A DNA stretch of 64,000 nucleotides. It comes from Caulobacteraceae bacterium (GTDB lineage: Bacteria; Pseudomonadota; Alphaproteobacteria; Caulobacterales; Caulobacteraceae). The translations under genes were made by a program, and so were the position numbers. Shown here in pieces: positions 44,811 to 56,985 of the stretch; the first letter of the stretch is position 1, and the number at the start of each line of letters is the position of its first letter. Below the pieces are notes generated by a model, which was not told where the DNA came from, searched no databases, and saw only the letters and a list, made by a program, of their open reading frames with translations. Location: contig CANJPZ010000002.1 of NCBI GenBank assembly GCA_947476325.1, forward strand, positions 62,001 through 126,000, given 5' to 3'.

Positions 44811-46190
44811 ATGACCGCCCAAATCGTTGAAAAAACTGGCGAAGGCTTGAGCCGCGTCTATGACGTGACCATTCCCGCCAACGATCTGGCGCAGCAGCTG
44901 GACGCCAAGATCGCCGAACTTGCGCCGACGATGCAGATCAAGGGCTTCCGTCCGGGCAAGGTTCCGGCCGCTCACGTGCGTCGCATGTATGGCAAGGGCC
45001 TGATGGGCGACATCATCCAGGACACGCTCAACAAGACCAGCGAGAAGGTCCTCAACGACAATAATATCCGTCCGGCCGGCAATCCGGAATTCAAGGCCGT
45101 TTCGGACATGGAAGAGGTTCTGGCCGGCAAGGCGGACCTGACCTACGAACTGGCCGTCGAGGTGATGCCGGAATTCACCCTGATGGACGTCAGCAAGGTC
45201 AAGCTCAAGAAGCTGGTCTATGCGCCCACCGACAAGGACGTCGATGAAGCCATCGCCGATCTGGCCAAACAGAACCGCGACTTTGAGTCCCGCACAGGCA
45301 AGTCGGTGAAGGCAAAGGATGGCGATCAGGTGATCATCGACTTCATCGGCCGCATCGATGGCGAGGCCTTCAGCGGCGGCGCGGCCACTGACGCCAGCCT
45401 GGTGCTGGGCTCGGGCCAGTTCATCCCGGGCTTTGAAGAACAACTGGTGGGAACCAAGGCGGGCGACGCCAAGACGGTGAAGGTCACTTTCCCGGAGAAC
45501 TACCAGGCCGAAAATCTCAAGGGCAAAGACGCCGAGTTCGAAGTCACCGTCAAGGATGTCAAGGCTCCGGTCGATCGCGTGGTTGACGACACCCTGGCCA
45601 CCGCCCTGGGCATCGAGAGCCTCGACAAGCTGAAAGAGCTGATCCGCGAAAATCTGGCTCAACAGTATGAGCAGAGCTCCAACTTCAAGCTCAAGCGCGC
45701 CCTGCTGGACGAACTGGACGCGGGGCACGCTTTTGATCTGCCCCAGCGCATGGTCGATGGCGAGTTCGAAGGCATCTGGCGCCAGGTGCTGGAAGACGAG
45801 GCCCGCGAAGGCCGCGATGAGGAAGACAAGGGCAAGACCGAAGACCAGCTCAAGGCCGAATACCGCAAGATCGCCGAGCGCCGTGTGCGCCTGGGTCTCG
45901 TGCTCGCCGAGATGGGTCGCGACAAGGGTGTCCAGGTCACGGACCAGGAAGTCAATCAGGCCATGCAGAACGACGCCATGAACATGGCCCGTCAGTACGG
46001 CATGCAGCCCCAGGAAGTGTACGACCTGCTGCTCAAGAACCCGGACTATCCGTCCCAGGCCCGCGCGCCGATCTTCGAACAGAAGGTCGTCGAGTTGTTG
46101 TTCGGCCTGGCCAGCGTCACCGACAAGAAGGTGTCCAAGGAAGAACTGCTCAAGGACGATGACCTGCCGGCCGGTTACGGCGCCCAGTAG
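44811..46190 (+). CDS. tig: Trigger factor
   Basis: 459-aa ribosome-bound chaperone and peptidyl-prolyl isomerase. The ribosome-binding domain has the signature '[17 protein letters not shown]'. The FKBP-like domain (about 150-245) has '[20 protein letters not shown]' and '[15 protein letters not shown]', and the C-terminal domain forms long helical arms with an acidic end. It begins the tig-clpP-(cicA)-clpX-lon block, whose products handle nascent and damaged proteins. Confidence 0.97.
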   Translation: MTAQIVEKTGEGLSRVYDVTIPANDLAQQLDAKIAELAPTMQIKGFRPGKVPAAHVRRMYGKGLMGDIIQDTLNKTSEKVLNDNNIRPAGNPEFKAVSDMEEVLAGKADLTYELAVEVMPEFTLMDVSKVKLKKLVYAPTDKDVDEAIADLAKQNRDFESRTGKSVKAKDGDQVIIDFIGRIDGEAFSGGAATDASLVLGSGQFIPGFEEQLVGTKAGDAKTVKVTFPENYQAENLKGKDAEFEVTVKDVKAPVDRVVDDTLATALGIESLDKLKELIRENLAQQYEQSSNFKLKRALLDELDAGHAFDLPQRMVDGEFEGIWRQVLEDEAREGRDEEDKGKTEDQLKAEYRKIAERRVRLGLVLAEMGRDKGVQVTDQEVNQAMQNDAMNMARQYGMQPQEVYDLLLKNPDYPSQARAPIFEQKVVELLFGLASVTDKKVSKEELLKDDDLPAGYGAQ

Positions 46191-46238
46191 GGCCCGTTAA
46201 CCCCTCGACGCGAATTAGGCCTTATCCCAGCCTTGTAA

Positions 46239-46254
46239 CCCCGCGCCCGCGGGG
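46239..46254. other. Small GC hairpin between tig and clpP
   Basis: CCCCGC-gccc-GCGGGG is a strong 6-bp stem 48 bp after the tig stop and 38 bp before clpP. No T-run follows, so it may only attenuate or mark the 3' end of the tig transcript. Confidence 0.35.
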
Positions 46255-46292
46255 CAATATCAAGGGAACGATTCCTCAAGAGGCCTAAGACG

Positions 46293-46943
46293 ATGCGCGA
46301 ACAGGACATGGCGATCCGCGAACACGACACGGGCTATGGCCTGGTGCCGATGGTGGTCGAGCAATCGAGCCGCGGCGAGCGCTCTTTCGATATCTTTTCG
46401 CGCCTGCTGCGCGAGCGGATCATCTTTCTGAACGGCCCCGTCGACGACAATGTCTCGGCTCTGGTGTGCGCCCAGCTTCTGTTTCTCGAGAGCGAGAACC
46501 CGAAGAAGGAAATCGCTATGTACATCAACTCGCCGGGTGGCGTGGTGACCAGTGGCCTGGCGATCTACGACACCATGCAATACATCAAGTCGCCGGTCTC
46601 GACCGTGTGCATGGGCATGGCCGCATCCATGGGCAGCCTGCTGCTCTGCGCCGGCGCGGCCGGTCACCGGATTGCCCTGCCCAACGCCCGCGTCATGGTC
46701 CACCAGCCGTCGGGCGGCTTCCGCGGTCAGGCCTCGGACATCGAGCGCCACGCCGAGGACATCATCAAGATCAAGCGCCGCCTGAACGAAATCTACGTCA
46801 AGCATTGCGGGCGGACGATGGAAGAGGTCGAGCGCACCCTGGACCGCGACCACTTCATGTCGGCCGAAGAGGCCAAGGCCTGGGGCATTGTCGACCACGT
46901 TTATGAAACGCGAGAAGCGGCTGAAGCGGCGGCGGCGACCTAG
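46293..46943 (+). CDS. clpP: ATP-dependent Clp protease proteolytic subunit
   Basis: 216-aa serine protease that forms a double heptamer and works with ClpX or ClpA. The catalytic Ser is in '[15 protein letters not shown]', the His in '[11 protein letters not shown]', and the Asp in the following '[11 protein letters not shown]' region. In Caulobacter relatives ClpXP degrades CtrA and other cell-cycle regulators and is essential. The stop overlaps the convergent cicA stop in a shared CTAG. Confidence 0.97.
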   Translation: MREQDMAIREHDTGYGLVPMVVEQSSRGERSFDIFSRLLRERIIFLNGPVDDNVSALVCAQLLFLESENPKKEIAMYINSPGGVVTSGLAIYDTMQYIKSPVSTVCMGMAASMGSLLLCAGAAGHRIALPNARVMVHQPSGGFRGQASDIERHAEDIIKIKRRLNEIYVKHCGRTMEEVERTLDRDHFMSAEEAKAWGIVDHVYETREAAEAAAAT

Positions 46944-47599
46944 GCCGGTTTGCCGCTGAACACCCTGTAGCCGCGTTCATTGGCCAGGGTCAGCATCTCC
47001 CGATCACCTGGCGTGTCGCCGTAGGCGGCGGCCAGTTCGATATCCTCGCCGAAGATTTCCCGAAGCCGGCGCACCTTTTCCGGACCGCGACAGTTGGCGG
47101 TGACGAAGGTGCCGGTGACGCGGTCATTCGAATCGAACTCCAGTACGGTGCCGATCAGCTTGTGGGCCCCCAGCGAGCGGGCGAACGGCGCTACGGTGGT
47201 CTCGGGCGAGGCGGTGACGATCACCACGCGGGCGCCCTTGCCGCGCCAGTAGCGCCAGGTGCGCAAGGCGTCAGGTCGGAAGATCGACCAGTTGACCTCG
47301 CTGGCGTAAGCAGCTGCATCGCGCTCCAGATCTTCCTTCTTCACACCTGCCAGGAATTGCCGCGCTGCAGTGGCCTTGAGCCGTCCGCGATCACGGTGGA
47401 ACAAATAGTTCACGGCTGCGGGAAGCAGGCTCACCATGCCGAACCCATAGCCGATCAGGCCCGACCGCCAGCGCAGGAAAGCCAGAAAGCTGTCCTTGGT
47501 GGTCAGGGTGCCGTCGAAGTCAAAGGCGATAAGCACCGGGCCCTCGATGGGCTCGTCGCTCTCGGCCAACTGAATGGGAAGATTGTGAGGGGTGAACAT
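46940..47599 (-). CDS. cicA: CicA-type HAD phosphatase/phosphotransferase
   Basis: About 219 aa from ATG 47599. It is a HAD-superfamily protein of the phosphoserine-phosphatase-like group: motif I '[19 protein letters not shown]', motif II '[12 protein letters not shown]', motif IV '[16 protein letters not shown]'. A gene of this family between clpP and clpX, on the opposite strand, is the position of Caulobacter cicA, whose precise dosage affects growth and cell shape. Its substrate is uncertain. A longer open frame upstream (to 47755) looks non-coding. It is antisense to the clpP-clpX direction and shares its stop region with clpP. Confidence 0.82.
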   Translation of the reverse strand: MFTPHNLPIQLAESDEPIEGPVLIAFDFDGTLTTKDSFLAFLRWRSGLIGYGFGMVSLLPAAVNYLFHRDRGRLKATAARQFLAGVKKEDLERDAAAYASEVNWSIFRPDALRTWRYWRGKGARVVIVTASPETTVAPFARSLGAHKLIGTVLEFDSNDRVTGTFVTANCRGPEKVRRLREIFGEDIELAAAYGDTPGDREMLTLANERGYRVFSGKPA

Positions 47600-47761
47600 C
47601 TTGCGAGGCTGACGAAGAATCGAATCGGTTCCGGTTAGCCAAGGCAGTTTATCTCGCAAATGGGGCGCGGTGTTCCTATTTGAGACAGGCAGCGATGTAT
47701 TTCGCGCAAATGACTGAGTCAGGCGGCAGGCAGATGTGCAGTTTAGGCTTGCCACGCTTGT

Positions 47762-47800
47762 GATCCTGCTCAGGATCGTGGATTGTCAAGGATTAGACAA
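47762..47800. promoter_or_regulatory. Two inverted repeats in the cicA-clpX intergenic region
   Basis: GATCCTG-ct-CAGGATC (47762-47777) is a perfect 7-bp palindrome, followed by TTGTC-8 nt-GACAA (47783-47800). They lie about 100-135 bp before clpX in the 298-bp divergent region that must hold promoters for clpX and cicA. A third small hairpin, AGGGC-cgaaa-GCCCT (47866-47880), lies 18 nt before the clpX start. Confidence 0.35.
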
Positions 47801-47897
47801 CCTGCGGCGCGTATCCTGCATGTTCAAGCGCGGGGAGCCTTCAGGAATGAGGGTGCTCTGCTGAAAGGGCCGAAAGCCCTCGAGAGTGGGAAGTGAT

Positions 47898-49160
47898 ATG
47901 ACGAAAGCCGCCGGCGGAGACGCCAAAAGCACGCTTTACTGTTCTTTCTGCGGAAAGAGCCAGCACGAGGTGCGCAAGCTTATCGCTGGCCCCACCGTGT
48001 TCATCTGTGATGAATGCGTTGAGCTTTGCATGGACATCATCCGTGAAGAGCAGAAGATTACTTTCGTCAAATCCAAGGACGGCGTTCCGACACCCAAAGA
48101 AATCCGCACTGTTCTTGATGACTATGTCATTGGACAGGATCACGCCAAGAAAGTGCTCTCCGTTGCGGTGCACAACCACTACAAACGGTTGAACCACGCC
48201 ACCAAGAACAATGACGTCGAACTGGCCAAATCCAACATCCTGCTGGTCGGCCCGACCGGCGTCGGCAAGACGCTGCTGGCCCAGACCCTGGCCCGAATCA
48301 TCGACGTTCCGTTCACGATGGCGGACGCCACGACCCTGACCGAAGCCGGTTATGTCGGCGAAGACGTCGAGAATATCATTCTAAAGCTGCTCCAGGCCGC
48401 CGACTACAATGTCGAGCGCGCGCAGCGCGGCATCGTCTACATCGACGAAATCGACAAGATCAGCCGAAAATCCGACAATCCGTCCATCACGCGCGATGTC
48501 TCGGGCGAAGGCGTGCAGCAGGCTTTGCTCAAAATCATGGAAGGCACTGTCGCGTCGGTTCCGCCCCAGGGCGGCCGCAAGCATCCCCAGCAGGAGTTCC
48601 TCCAGGTCGACACCGCCAACATGCTGTTCATCTGCGGCGGCGCTTTTTCCGGCCTGGAAAAGATCATTTCGGGCCGCGGGCAGGGCACCTCGATTGGCTT
48701 CGGTGCCAAGGTCACTGATCCGGACGAGCGGCGCACCGGCGAAATCCTGCGCAACGTCGAGCCCGACGATCTGCAGCGCTTTGGCCTGATCCCTGAATTC
48801 ATCGGCCGTCTGCCGGTCATCGCCACCCTAGAAGACCTCGACGAAGAGGCGCTGGTCAAGATCCTGACCGAGCCCAAGAACGCCCTGGTGAAACAGTACC
48901 AGCGCCTGTTCGAGATGGAGAACGTCGGCCTGACCTTTACCGACGACGCCATGGGCGCCGTGGCCCGCAAGGCCATCGCCCGCCGCACCGGTGCGCGTGG
49001 TCTGCGCTCGATCATGGAAGGTATCCTGCTGGAGACCATGTTCGAATTGCCGACCTTTGATGGCGTCGAGGAAGTGGTAGTCAATGCCGAGGTCGTCGAG
49101 GGACGGGCCCAGCCCCTGCTGATCTACGCCGAGAAGCAGAAAAAGGACGGCGCGGCATAG
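47898..49160 (+). CDS. clpX: ATP-dependent Clp protease ATP-binding subunit ClpX
   Basis: 420-aa AAA+ unfoldase. The N-terminal zinc domain has paired cysteines in 'YCSFCGKSQ' and 'CDECVELC'. The AAA+ core has Walker A '[16 protein letters not shown]', Walker B '[10 protein letters not shown]', the pore loop 'GYVGEDVEN', the ClpP-contacting 'IGF' loop in 'TSIGFGAKV', and sensor 2 '[10 protein letters not shown]'. ATG 47898 is chosen (GTG at 47886 possible). With ClpP it degrades tagged and adaptor-delivered proteins. Confidence 0.97.
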   Translation: MTKAAGGDAKSTLYCSFCGKSQHEVRKLIAGPTVFICDECVELCMDIIREEQKITFVKSKDGVPTPKEIRTVLDDYVIGQDHAKKVLSVAVHNHYKRLNHATKNNDVELAKSNILLVGPTGVGKTLLAQTLARIIDVPFTMADATTLTEAGYVGEDVENIILKLLQAADYNVERAQRGIVYIDEIDKISRKSDNPSITRDVSGEGVQQALLKIMEGTVASVPPQGGRKHPQQEFLQVDTANMLFICGGAFSGLEKIISGRGQGTSIGFGAKVTDPDERRTGEILRNVEPDDLQRFGLIPEFIGRLPVIATLEDLDEEALVKILTEPKNALVKQYQRLFEMENVGLTFTDDAMGAVARKAIARRTGARGLRSIMEGILLETMFELPTFDGVEEVVVNAEVVEGRAQPLLIYAEKQKKDGAA

Positions 49161-49276
49161 CGTCCAGCGCATACTTATTGCCTTAGCTGAATCCGCCGAC
49201 GTTACCTGAAGGGTAGCCGCTTTCCGATGGTGTGCGTTTCGGTCGCGCCCTTTCTGTGCATGGATTTCCCGCCCCG

Positions 49277-49306
49277 CTTGAATGGCGGGGCCGAAGCGCC
49301 ACATAT
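49277..49306 (+). promoter_or_regulatory. Candidate heat-shock (sigma-32 type) promoter of lon
   Basis: CTTGAA, 16 nt, CCACATAT differs from the heat-shock consensus (CTTGAA, CCCCATNT) at one -10 base. It ends 70 bp upstream of lon, a known heat-shock gene in many bacteria. The -35 falls in the loop of a 7-bp hairpin GCCCCGC-ttgaatg-GCGGGGC (49271-49291). Confidence 0.55.
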
Positions 49307-49376
49307 CTGGCAGGAATTCCCCGTTCGGGACGGGGAGCAGGGTGCGGCTCAAGCTAGCGCACCCAAGGAGTAGAGC

Positions 49377-51773
<2,397 letters not shown>

Positions 51774-51783
51774 GGCCAAACTG

Positions 51784-51847
51784 AAAGCTGTCGCATTATT
51801 GCAAAAAAAACTCGGGGAAACCGCAAATCCTTGGGCGCGACAGCTTT
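51784..51847. repeat. 11-bp perfect inverted repeat between lon and HU
   Basis: AAAGCTGTCGC (51784-51794) and GCGACAGCTTT (51837-51847) flank 42 nt that include an A8 tract. They begin 10 bp after the lon stop. In RNA they could close a long hairpin ending the lon transcript; in DNA they could be paired half-sites upstream of the HU gene. Confidence 0.5.
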
Positions 51848-51937
51848 ACGGAATGGCGTGGTAATGTCTTACTCACCTTGGCGAGCGGCGACGGTCCACA
51901 GATCACTGCCGCTAAATCAGGGTTGGGAGAAAGACAC

Positions 51938-52213
51938 ATGACAACGAAAGCCGAGTTGGTTGCTTCGATCGCCGAGAAGGCGGGTCTCAACAAGACCCAG
52001 GCCAAGGACGCCCTGGAAGCGTTCACCGCCTCAGTGACGGAATCACTCAAGAATGGCGAGGAGGTTCGTCTCGTTGGTTTCGGCAGTTTTGTGCCGGTGA
52101 ATCGGGCGGCCGGAACGGCGCGCAACCCCCGGACCGGCGAAACGGTCAATCGGGCAGCCTCGAAGACGGCGCGTTTCCGCGTTGGCGAAGGGCTCAAGAG
52201 CGCACTGAACTAG
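51938..52213 (+). CDS. hup: DNA-binding protein HU
   Basis: 91-aa histone-like protein. 'MTTKAELVASIAEKAGLNKTQAKDALEAF' (in parts) is the helical body; the beta-arm segment 'VRLVGFGSFVPVNRAAGTARNPRTGE' carries the conserved Gly-Phe-Gly and the Arg-Asn-Pro tip that bends DNA. ATG 51938 follows GGGAGA. The lon-HU order is common in proteobacteria. A hairpin plus T-rich terminator follows. Confidence 0.96.
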   Translation: MTTKAELVASIAEKAGLNKTQAKDALEAFTASVTESLKNGEEVRLVGFGSFVPVNRAAGTARNPRTGETVNRAASKTARFRVGEGLKSALN

Positions 52214-52243
52214 TCTTATATAATCCACATTATCGGTGATTTG

Positions 52244-52280
52244 GGGGTGGGCGCGCCAGCGCCTGCCCCTGTTTCATTTC
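52244..52280 (+). terminator. Rho-independent terminator after HU
   Basis: GGGGTGGGCGC-gcca-GCGCCTGCCCC forms an 11-position stem with two G-U or mismatched positions, followed by TGTTTCATTT. It lies 31 bp after the HU stop. Confidence 0.65.
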
Positions 52281-52309
52281 CGGTGTGTTGATCGGCAGTG
52301 TCTCGGACC

Positions 52310-52338
52310 TTGCGATCACCATGTCTCCGGGCTAGGCG
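52310..52338 (+). promoter_or_regulatory. Candidate promoter of tRNA-Val(TAC)
   Basis: TTGCGAT, 14 nt, GCTAGGCG resembles the Caulobacter consensus TTGACGS-N10-14-GCTANAWC and ends 13 bp before the tRNA. Confidence 0.45.
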
Positions 52339-52351
52339 TTCGCATGGCCCC

Positions 52352-52428
52352 GGGCGGCTAGCTCAGCTGGTTAGAGCACCTCGTTTACACCGAGGGGGTC
52401 GGGGGTTCGAATCCCTCGCCGCCCACCA
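52352..52428 (+). tRNA. tRNA-Val(TAC)
   Basis: Complete cloverleaf: GGGCGGC pairs with GCCGCCC, D-arm GCTCAGCTGGTTAGAGC, anticodon stem CCTCG/CGAGG with loop TTTACAC (anticodon TAC, reads GTA and wobble valine codons), T-loop TTCGAAT, encoded CCA. Confidence 0.95.
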
Positions 52429-52487
52429 GACTTCACGTGTTGCGTGGCGGTCTGGATGACTTGAGGGCCGGAACAGGGAGTTTGGGT

Positions 52488-52610
52488 GTGATTCGGCCGT
52501 TTCAATTCCTAATGTGCGTTTTCCGTGGCAAACACGACTGGACCAACAGCAAGGCCAGGAAAGGCTACATGAGCTGTCAACGTTGCAGGTTGCGCCGCCG
52601 CTGGCGTTAA
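52488..52610 (+). CDS. Candidate 40-aa CxxC microprotein
   Basis: The 427-bp gap between the valine and aspartate tRNAs holds one plausible short gene. GTG 52488, preceded by AGGGAG, opens a 40-codon frame; ATG 52512 would give 32 aa. The peptide has a basic composition (12 Arg/Lys), an 'H-D-W' motif ('RGKHDWTNSK'), and 'SCQRCRLRRR' with a C-x2-C pair, plus one more Cys near the start. This looks like half of a small zinc ribbon. It may be a real small RNA- or DNA-binding protein or a remnant; I do not recognise a family with certainty. The remainder of the gap shows no other gene. Confidence 0.4.
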   Translation: MIRPFQFLMCVFRGKHDWTNSKARKGYMSCQRCRLRRRWR

Positions 52611-52826
52611 AGCTGTCCTGCCGGTAGGGCAAATGGGAAATAAACCCTGATCCTGGAAACATTTTCAACCCTTCGCGTTCAGGATGCGGTGGTGGTTCAC
52701 CTTCCGCTGCAAACGGTGGCTGTATTGATATTGCTGGTGTTTTTCCGCTGTGTTGAGCTTGGCCACCAATTAGCCAACAGCCATTCGCGCGCTGGATACG
52801 TAACCTTCCGCCGTTGCCGGTTGCGC

Positions 52827-52853
52827 AAAAAAGGCGCCGATTTCGTAAAGGCG
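52827..52853 (-). terminator. Terminator after tRNA-Asp
   Basis: On the reverse strand, directly after the tRNA, CGCCTTT-acg-AAA-(2-nt bulge)-GGCG forms a 7-bp stem, and CC plus a T6 tract follows. This is a reasonable intrinsic terminator for the single tRNA transcript. Confidence 0.5.
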
Positions 52854-52855
52854 AA

Positions 52856-52932
<77 letters not shown>

Positions 52933-52964
52933 AACTGCGCCCGCAGGCGTTTCGCAAGGCGCGT

Positions 52965-52994
52965 GACATAGGGGGCGGGCGCCTGCCCTGTCAA
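52965..52994 (-). promoter_or_regulatory. Candidate promoter of tRNA-Asp
   Basis: On the reverse strand TTGACAG, 15 nt, CCTATGTC. The -35 is a near-perfect housekeeping-sigma element and the -10 matches GCTANAWC at six of eight positions. It ends 32 bp before the tRNA. Confidence 0.55.
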
Positions 52995-53016
52995 CCTCAA
53001 CCGGCGCTTACCGAAC

Positions 53017-53787
53017 TTATGTTTCGCCCGCGTACCAGGCCTCGCCTATCCAGGGCGCGGCCAGGGCGGGGCGATACCACTTGTTGCCGGTTCCCTCGCT
53101 GGCCTCTTCGGGCTTGGGCCGGCCATGGAAGACGACGATGCGCGTGTCGGTGGGGCAGGTAGGCGCCTTCCAGAAATTGAGCGGGAAGAGCGGCACACAG
53201 CGCTTCTTGTAGGACACCGCAAGATCGGCCGGCCAGTAGGCCAGGACGCCGAGGTCTTCCGCGGCCTGGGTCAGATATTCTTGCTCGTTACGGTGACGGC
53301 GGCGCGCACCTTCAAAGTCGGCGACGAAATTGCTGAGCACCTGGGTGTGGGCGCCGATATCGAAGCGGTAGACCGAGGAATTGCCGACCTTGCTGCCCGG
53401 ACGCTTGAAATCGCGCATGATGTAGAAGGGGGCCGGCAGTTCGAAGAACACGTCCAAGTTTCCCACGATGACCAGGTCCAGATCTAGGAACAGGGTCGTG
53501 CCCGACAGGTCGCCCAAAGTGGGACCAAAGGTCGCAAGCTTGAGCCAGCCGCGCTCGGGGCTGGGCGGCAGGCCCAGATCGGGCAGGGGGAAAACCTCGA
53601 CGCCCGGCAGGATGCCTGAGGCGTCTTCGGTGAAGCAAACGAATCGATGCGGGCGATTCAGATGCCGGGAAACCCCGCGAAACAGCCGGTTGACGTACTC
53701 GGGGCCATATTTCGTCCCCCACTTCATGCAGATGACGTTGACCACCGGCAGGGCGGATTTCGTTGCGATTTGAGCAGGTCTGGCCAT
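53017..53787 (-). CDS. Glycosyltransferase-like protein (nucleotide-sugar fold, DxD)
   Basis: About 256 aa from ATG 53787 (GTG 53799 is an alternative). The N-terminal part resembles a GT-A fold: '[20 protein letters not shown]', 'RFVCFTED', '[30 protein letters not shown]' (in parts) with the metal-binding D-x-D at 'LDLDLV'. A late '[11 protein letters not shown]' with His matches the end of GT8-like domains. It likely transfers a sugar to a surface polymer or protein. It is alone, between tRNA-Asp and the divergent nuo operon. Confidence 0.65.
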   Translation of the reverse strand: MARPAQIATKSALPVVNVICMKWGTKYGPEYVNRLFRGVSRHLNRPHRFVCFTEDASGILPGVEVFPLPDLGLPPSPERGWLKLATFGPTLGDLSGTTLFLDLDLVIVGNLDVFFELPAPFYIMRDFKRPGSKVGNSSVYRFDIGAHTQVLSNFVADFEGARRRHRNEQEYLTQAAEDLGVLAYWPADLAVSYKKRCVPLFPLNFWKAPTCPTDTRIVVFHGRPKPEEASEGTGNKWYRPALAAPWIGEAWYAGET

Positions 53788-53890
53788 TGGCGCGGTCACA
53801 TCACAAATCCATGGCCCATGCTACCCGGGAAATGCTGGAAGGGGCGTTGCCGATGGTCTAGAAGGCCCCCGACTCTCCATTGGGATCGCC

Positions 53891-54268
53891 ATGACCGCCT
53901 TCCTGCTTCAGTACCTGCCGATCGTCATTTTCCTGGGCGTCGCGGTCGCCATCGGCCTGGTTTTCATGGTCGGGGCGCTTGTCGTGGCCCCGAGCGCGCC
54001 GGACGCCGAAAAGCTGTCGGCCTACGAATGCGGTTTCCCGGCCTTCGAAGATTCGCGGATGAAGTTCGACGTCCGCTTCTACCTGGTCTCGATCCTGTTC
54101 ATCATTTTCGACCTTGAGGTCGCCTTCCTGTTTCCCTGGGCGGTGACCTTGATGAAGATGCCGCATGGGGCGCAGATTTTCGCCTTTACCTCGATGATGG
54201 TGTTCCTCGCCGACCTGACCCTCGGATACGTCTATGTGTGGAAGAAGGGGGCCCTGGAATGGGAGTGA
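53891..54268 (+). CDS. nuoA: NADH-quinone oxidoreductase subunit A
   Basis: 125-aa membrane subunit with three helices. The conserved loop '[44 protein letters not shown]' (in parts), with its Cys and acidic residues, lies next to the quinone tunnel. First gene of the complex I operon; the 100-bp region upstream should hold its promoter but I could not assign boxes. The stop overlaps nuoB by 10 bp. Confidence 0.96.
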   Translation: MTAFLLQYLPIVIFLGVAVAIGLVFMVGALVVAPSAPDAEKLSAYECGFPAFEDSRMKFDVRFYLVSILFIIFDLEVAFLFPWAVTLMKMPHGAQIFAFTSMMVFLADLTLGYVYVWKKGALEWE

Positions 54269-54822
54269 CCAAACCTGCCTACGGCGAGGCCGGCCGCACC
54301 TTGACGCAAGGTTACGACCCGGCCCTGCACGATCCCTATTTCGACGGCTTCAAGGATGAACTGGCCGACAAGGGCTTTGTTATCGCCGCCGCCGACGACC
54401 TGGTCACCTGGGCGCGCACCGGCTCGCTGATGTGGATGACCTTTGGCCTGGCCTGCTGCGCCGTCGAGATGATGCACTCGGCCATGCCGCGCTATGATCT
54501 GGAGCGCTACGGCTTTGCGCCTCGCGCCAGCCCGCGCCAGTCGGACGTGATGATCGTCGCCGGCACCCTGACCAACAAGATGGCTCCGGCCCTGCGCAAG
54601 GTCTACGACCAGATGCCGGAGCCGCGCTATGTGATCAGCATGGGCAGCTGCGCCAACGGCGGGGGCTATTACTATTTCAGCTACAGCGTCGTGCGTGGCT
54701 GCGACCGGATCGTGCCCGTCGACATCTATGTGCCGGGCTGCCCGCCGACCGCCGAGGCGCTGGTCTATGGCGTCCTGCAGCTGCAGAAAAAAATCCGCCG
54801 CACAGGGACAATTGAACGGTGA
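54259..54822 (+). CDS. nuoB: NADH-quinone oxidoreductase subunit B
   Basis: 187 aa carrying cluster N2, the last Fe-S centre before quinone. Ligands are in '[11 protein letters not shown]', '[13 protein letters not shown]' and '[11 protein letters not shown]'. ATG 54259 is chosen; an earlier in-frame start inside nuoA is unlikely. The GTGA overlap with nuoC couples translation. Confidence 0.97.
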   Translation: MGVTKPAYGEAGRTLTQGYDPALHDPYFDGFKDELADKGFVIAAADDLVTWARTGSLMWMTFGLACCAVEMMHSAMPRYDLERYGFAPRASPRQSDVMIVAGTLTNKMAPALRKVYDQMPEPRYVISMGSCANGGGYYYFSYSVVRGCDRIVPVDIYVPGCPPTAEALVYGVLQLQKKIRRTGTIER

Positions 54823-55454
54823 TCTGGGCGGTTTCCGACAAGGACCTGAATGCGCTGGGGGCAAGGTGCGCCAAGCTCAAGGGCGTGAGCGGCTACTCGG
54901 TCGCGTTCGGCGAAGTGACGATCGAGGCCGAAGCCGGCGCGATCATCAGCGTCCTGACCCAACTGAAAGAAGGCGCGGCCTTCCAGTTCCAGCAGATGGT
55001 CGACCTTTGCGGCGCGGACTATCCGAACCGGCCCAAACGCTTCGACGTTGTCTATCACCTGCTGTCGATGACCAAGAACCGCCGCATCCGCGTCAAGATC
55101 CAGACCGATGAGGCGACTCCTGTGCCGTCGGTAATCCCGGTCTATCCGGTCGCCGAATGGTTCGAGCGCGAGGCCTTTGATATGTACGGCATCGCCTTCG
55201 CCGATCACCCCGACCTGCGCCGCTTGCTGACCGACTATGGCTTTGAAGGCTATCCGCTGCGCAAGGACTTCCCGATGAGCGGCCACGTCGAGGTTCGCTA
55301 CGACGATGAGCAAAAGCGCGTGGTCTACGAGCCGGTCAAGGCGGTGGAGTTCCGCAACTGGGACTTCCTCTCCCCCTGGGAAGGCGCCGAATACGCCAAG
55401 CCGGGCGAGGGCTATCCCTATGTCATCCCCGGCGATGAAAAGGCGGGCAAGTGA
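54819..55454 (+). CDS. nuoC: NADH-quinone oxidoreductase subunit C
   Basis: 211-aa 30-kDa peripheral-arm subunit. The signature is '[40 protein letters not shown]' (in parts), with '[21 protein letters not shown]' earlier. Unlike enteric bacteria, nuoC and nuoD are separate genes. GTG start; ends one base into nuoD. Confidence 0.96.
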   Translation: MIWAVSDKDLNALGARCAKLKGVSGYSVAFGEVTIEAEAGAIISVLTQLKEGAAFQFQQMVDLCGADYPNRPKRFDVVYHLLSMTKNRRIRVKIQTDEATPVPSVIPVYPVAEWFEREAFDMYGIAFADHPDLRRLLTDYGFEGYPLRKDFPMSGHVEVRYDDEQKRVVYEPVKAVEFRNWDFLSPWEGAEYAKPGEGYPYVIPGDEKAGK

Positions 55455-56659
55455 TGGCTGACGACGCCCACCCCATCGCCGACGACTCCGGCAAGTTCAC
55501 CATCAACTTCGGGCCACAGCACCCGGCCGCCCACGGCGTGCTGCGCCTGGTGCTGGAGCTGGACGGCGAGATCGTCGACCGCGTCGATCCGCACATCGGA
55601 CTGCTGCATCGCGGCACCGAAAAGCTGATGGAGTATCGCCCGTACCTCCAGAACATCGGCTATTTCGACCGTCTGGATTACGTCGCCCCGATGAACCAGG
55701 AGCACGCCTATGTGCTGGCCATCGAAAAGCTGCTGAACTTGGAAGTGCCCAAGCGCGCCCAGATTATCCGGGTGCTCTATTCCGAAATCGGCCGCATCCT
55801 GAACCACCTGCTCAACGTCACCACCCAGGCGATGGACGTTGGCGCTCTGACTCCGCCGCTGTGGGGCTTTGAAGAGCGCGAAAAGCTGATGGTGTTCTAT
55901 GAGCGGGCCAGTGGCGCGCGCATGCACGCCAACTATTTCCGCCCGGGCGGCGTGCGCCAGGATTTGCCCTACGCCCTGATCAACGACATCGACGACTGGT
56001 GCAATTCGTTCCCGGCGATCCTGAACGACATCGAAGGCCTGATCACCGGCAACCGCATTTTCAAGCAGCGCAACGTCAACATCGGCATTGTCTCGAAACA
56101 GCAGGCGCTGGACTGGGCCTTCACCGGCGTGATGCTGCGCGGCTCAGGCGTGGCCTGGGACCTGCGCCGGAACCAGCCGTACGAGTGCTACAACGACTAT
56201 GAGTTCGACATTCCGCTGGGTCTGAACGGTGACTGCTACGACCGCTATCTGTGCCGCGTCCAAGAAATGCGCGAGAGCCTGAAGATCATGAAGCAGGCCT
56301 GCGAGGCGCTGCGCAAAACCCAGGGCGAACTGGTTCTGTCGGATGACCACAAGGTCACGCCGCCACGCCGGGGCGAGATGAAGCGCTCGATGGAAGCGCT
56401 GATCCACCACTTCAAGCTCTACACCGAAGGCTTTCACGCGCCTGCCGGCGAGGTCTATGCCTGCGTCGAGGCGCCCAAGGGCGAGTTCGGCGTCTATCTG
56501 GTCGCTGACGGCACTAACAAGCCGTATCGCTGCAAGATCCGCGCGCCGGGCTTCCCGCACCTGGCGGCCATGGACTGGATGAACCGCGGCCACCTGCTGG
56601 CCGACGTTTCGGCCATTCTCGGCTCGCTCGACATCGTGTTCGGGGAGATCGACCGGTGA
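55454..56659 (+). CDS. nuoD: NADH-quinone oxidoreductase subunit D
   Basis: 401-aa 49-kDa subunit forming the quinone site with NuoB. The opening '[25 protein letters not shown]' (in parts) carries the quinone-binding His; '[14 protein letters not shown]' and the C-terminal '[11 protein letters not shown]' are typical. ATG 55454 (TGATG with the nuoC stop) is preferred over GTG 55451. Followed by a GTGA overlap with a small membrane protein gene. Confidence 0.97.
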   Translation: MADDAHPIADDSGKFTINFGPQHPAAHGVLRLVLELDGEIVDRVDPHIGLLHRGTEKLMEYRPYLQNIGYFDRLDYVAPMNQEHAYVLAIEKLLNLEVPKRAQIIRVLYSEIGRILNHLLNVTTQAMDVGALTPPLWGFEEREKLMVFYERASGARMHANYFRPGGVRQDLPYALINDIDDWCNSFPAILNDIEGLITGNRIFKQRNVNIGIVSKQQALDWAFTGVMLRGSGVAWDLRRNQPYECYNDYEFDIPLGLNGDCYDRYLCRVQEMRESLKIMKQACEALRKTQGELVLSDDHKVTPPRRGEMKRSMEALIHHFKLYTEGFHAPAGEVYACVEAPKGEFGVYLVADGTNKPYRCKIRAPGFPHLAAMDWMNRGHLLADVSAILGSLDIVFGEIDR

Positions 56660-56985
56660 TCCTGGCGCTGCTCAGTGTGATTTTCAGTCTGGTGGCGATT
56701 GGAACCGGCCTGCTGCGCTGGCGTATGCACCGGATCTACTGGCACACCCATCCGGGAGGCAGCGAAGGCTATCGCAGGGATTGCCTGCTGCTGGCCGCGC
56801 CGCTGGTGTTCATCGCGATCGGGATCGCTGTGAGCATCGACCTGGCGTTCACGTTCGGCATCGGGGTGTTCATCTTTATCGCACCCTTTGCCGCGGCCGC
56901 CTTTCTGACGGCCTCCGTCCTGCCGCCGTTCCAGCGCGCCAGTCAGCGCCTGATCGACGCCCGCGCCCCTCTGGGAAAAGCCTGA
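56656..56985 (+). CDS. Small membrane protein inside the nuo operon (109 aa)
   Basis: 109 aa with about three hydrophobic segments (around 1-20, 45-65 and 66-88). A charged loop between the first two has '[22 protein letters not shown]'-like composition (in parts). It is not a canonical complex I subunit that I recognise. It overlaps nuoD by 4 bp (GTGA) and the next gene by one base (TGATG), so it is produced with complex I. It could be a local accessory or assembly protein; this is inference from position. Confidence 0.7.
   Translation: MILALLSVIFSLVAIGTGLLRWRMHRIYWHTHPGGSEGYRRDCLLLAAPLVFIAIGIAVSIDLAFTFGIGVFIFIAPFAAAAFLTASVLPPFQRASQRLIDARAPLGKA

Noticed and set aside
51911-51918. GCTAAATC, a perfect -10-like match before the HU gene
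   Set aside because: There is no -35 partner, and the start would fall on top of the ribosome site.
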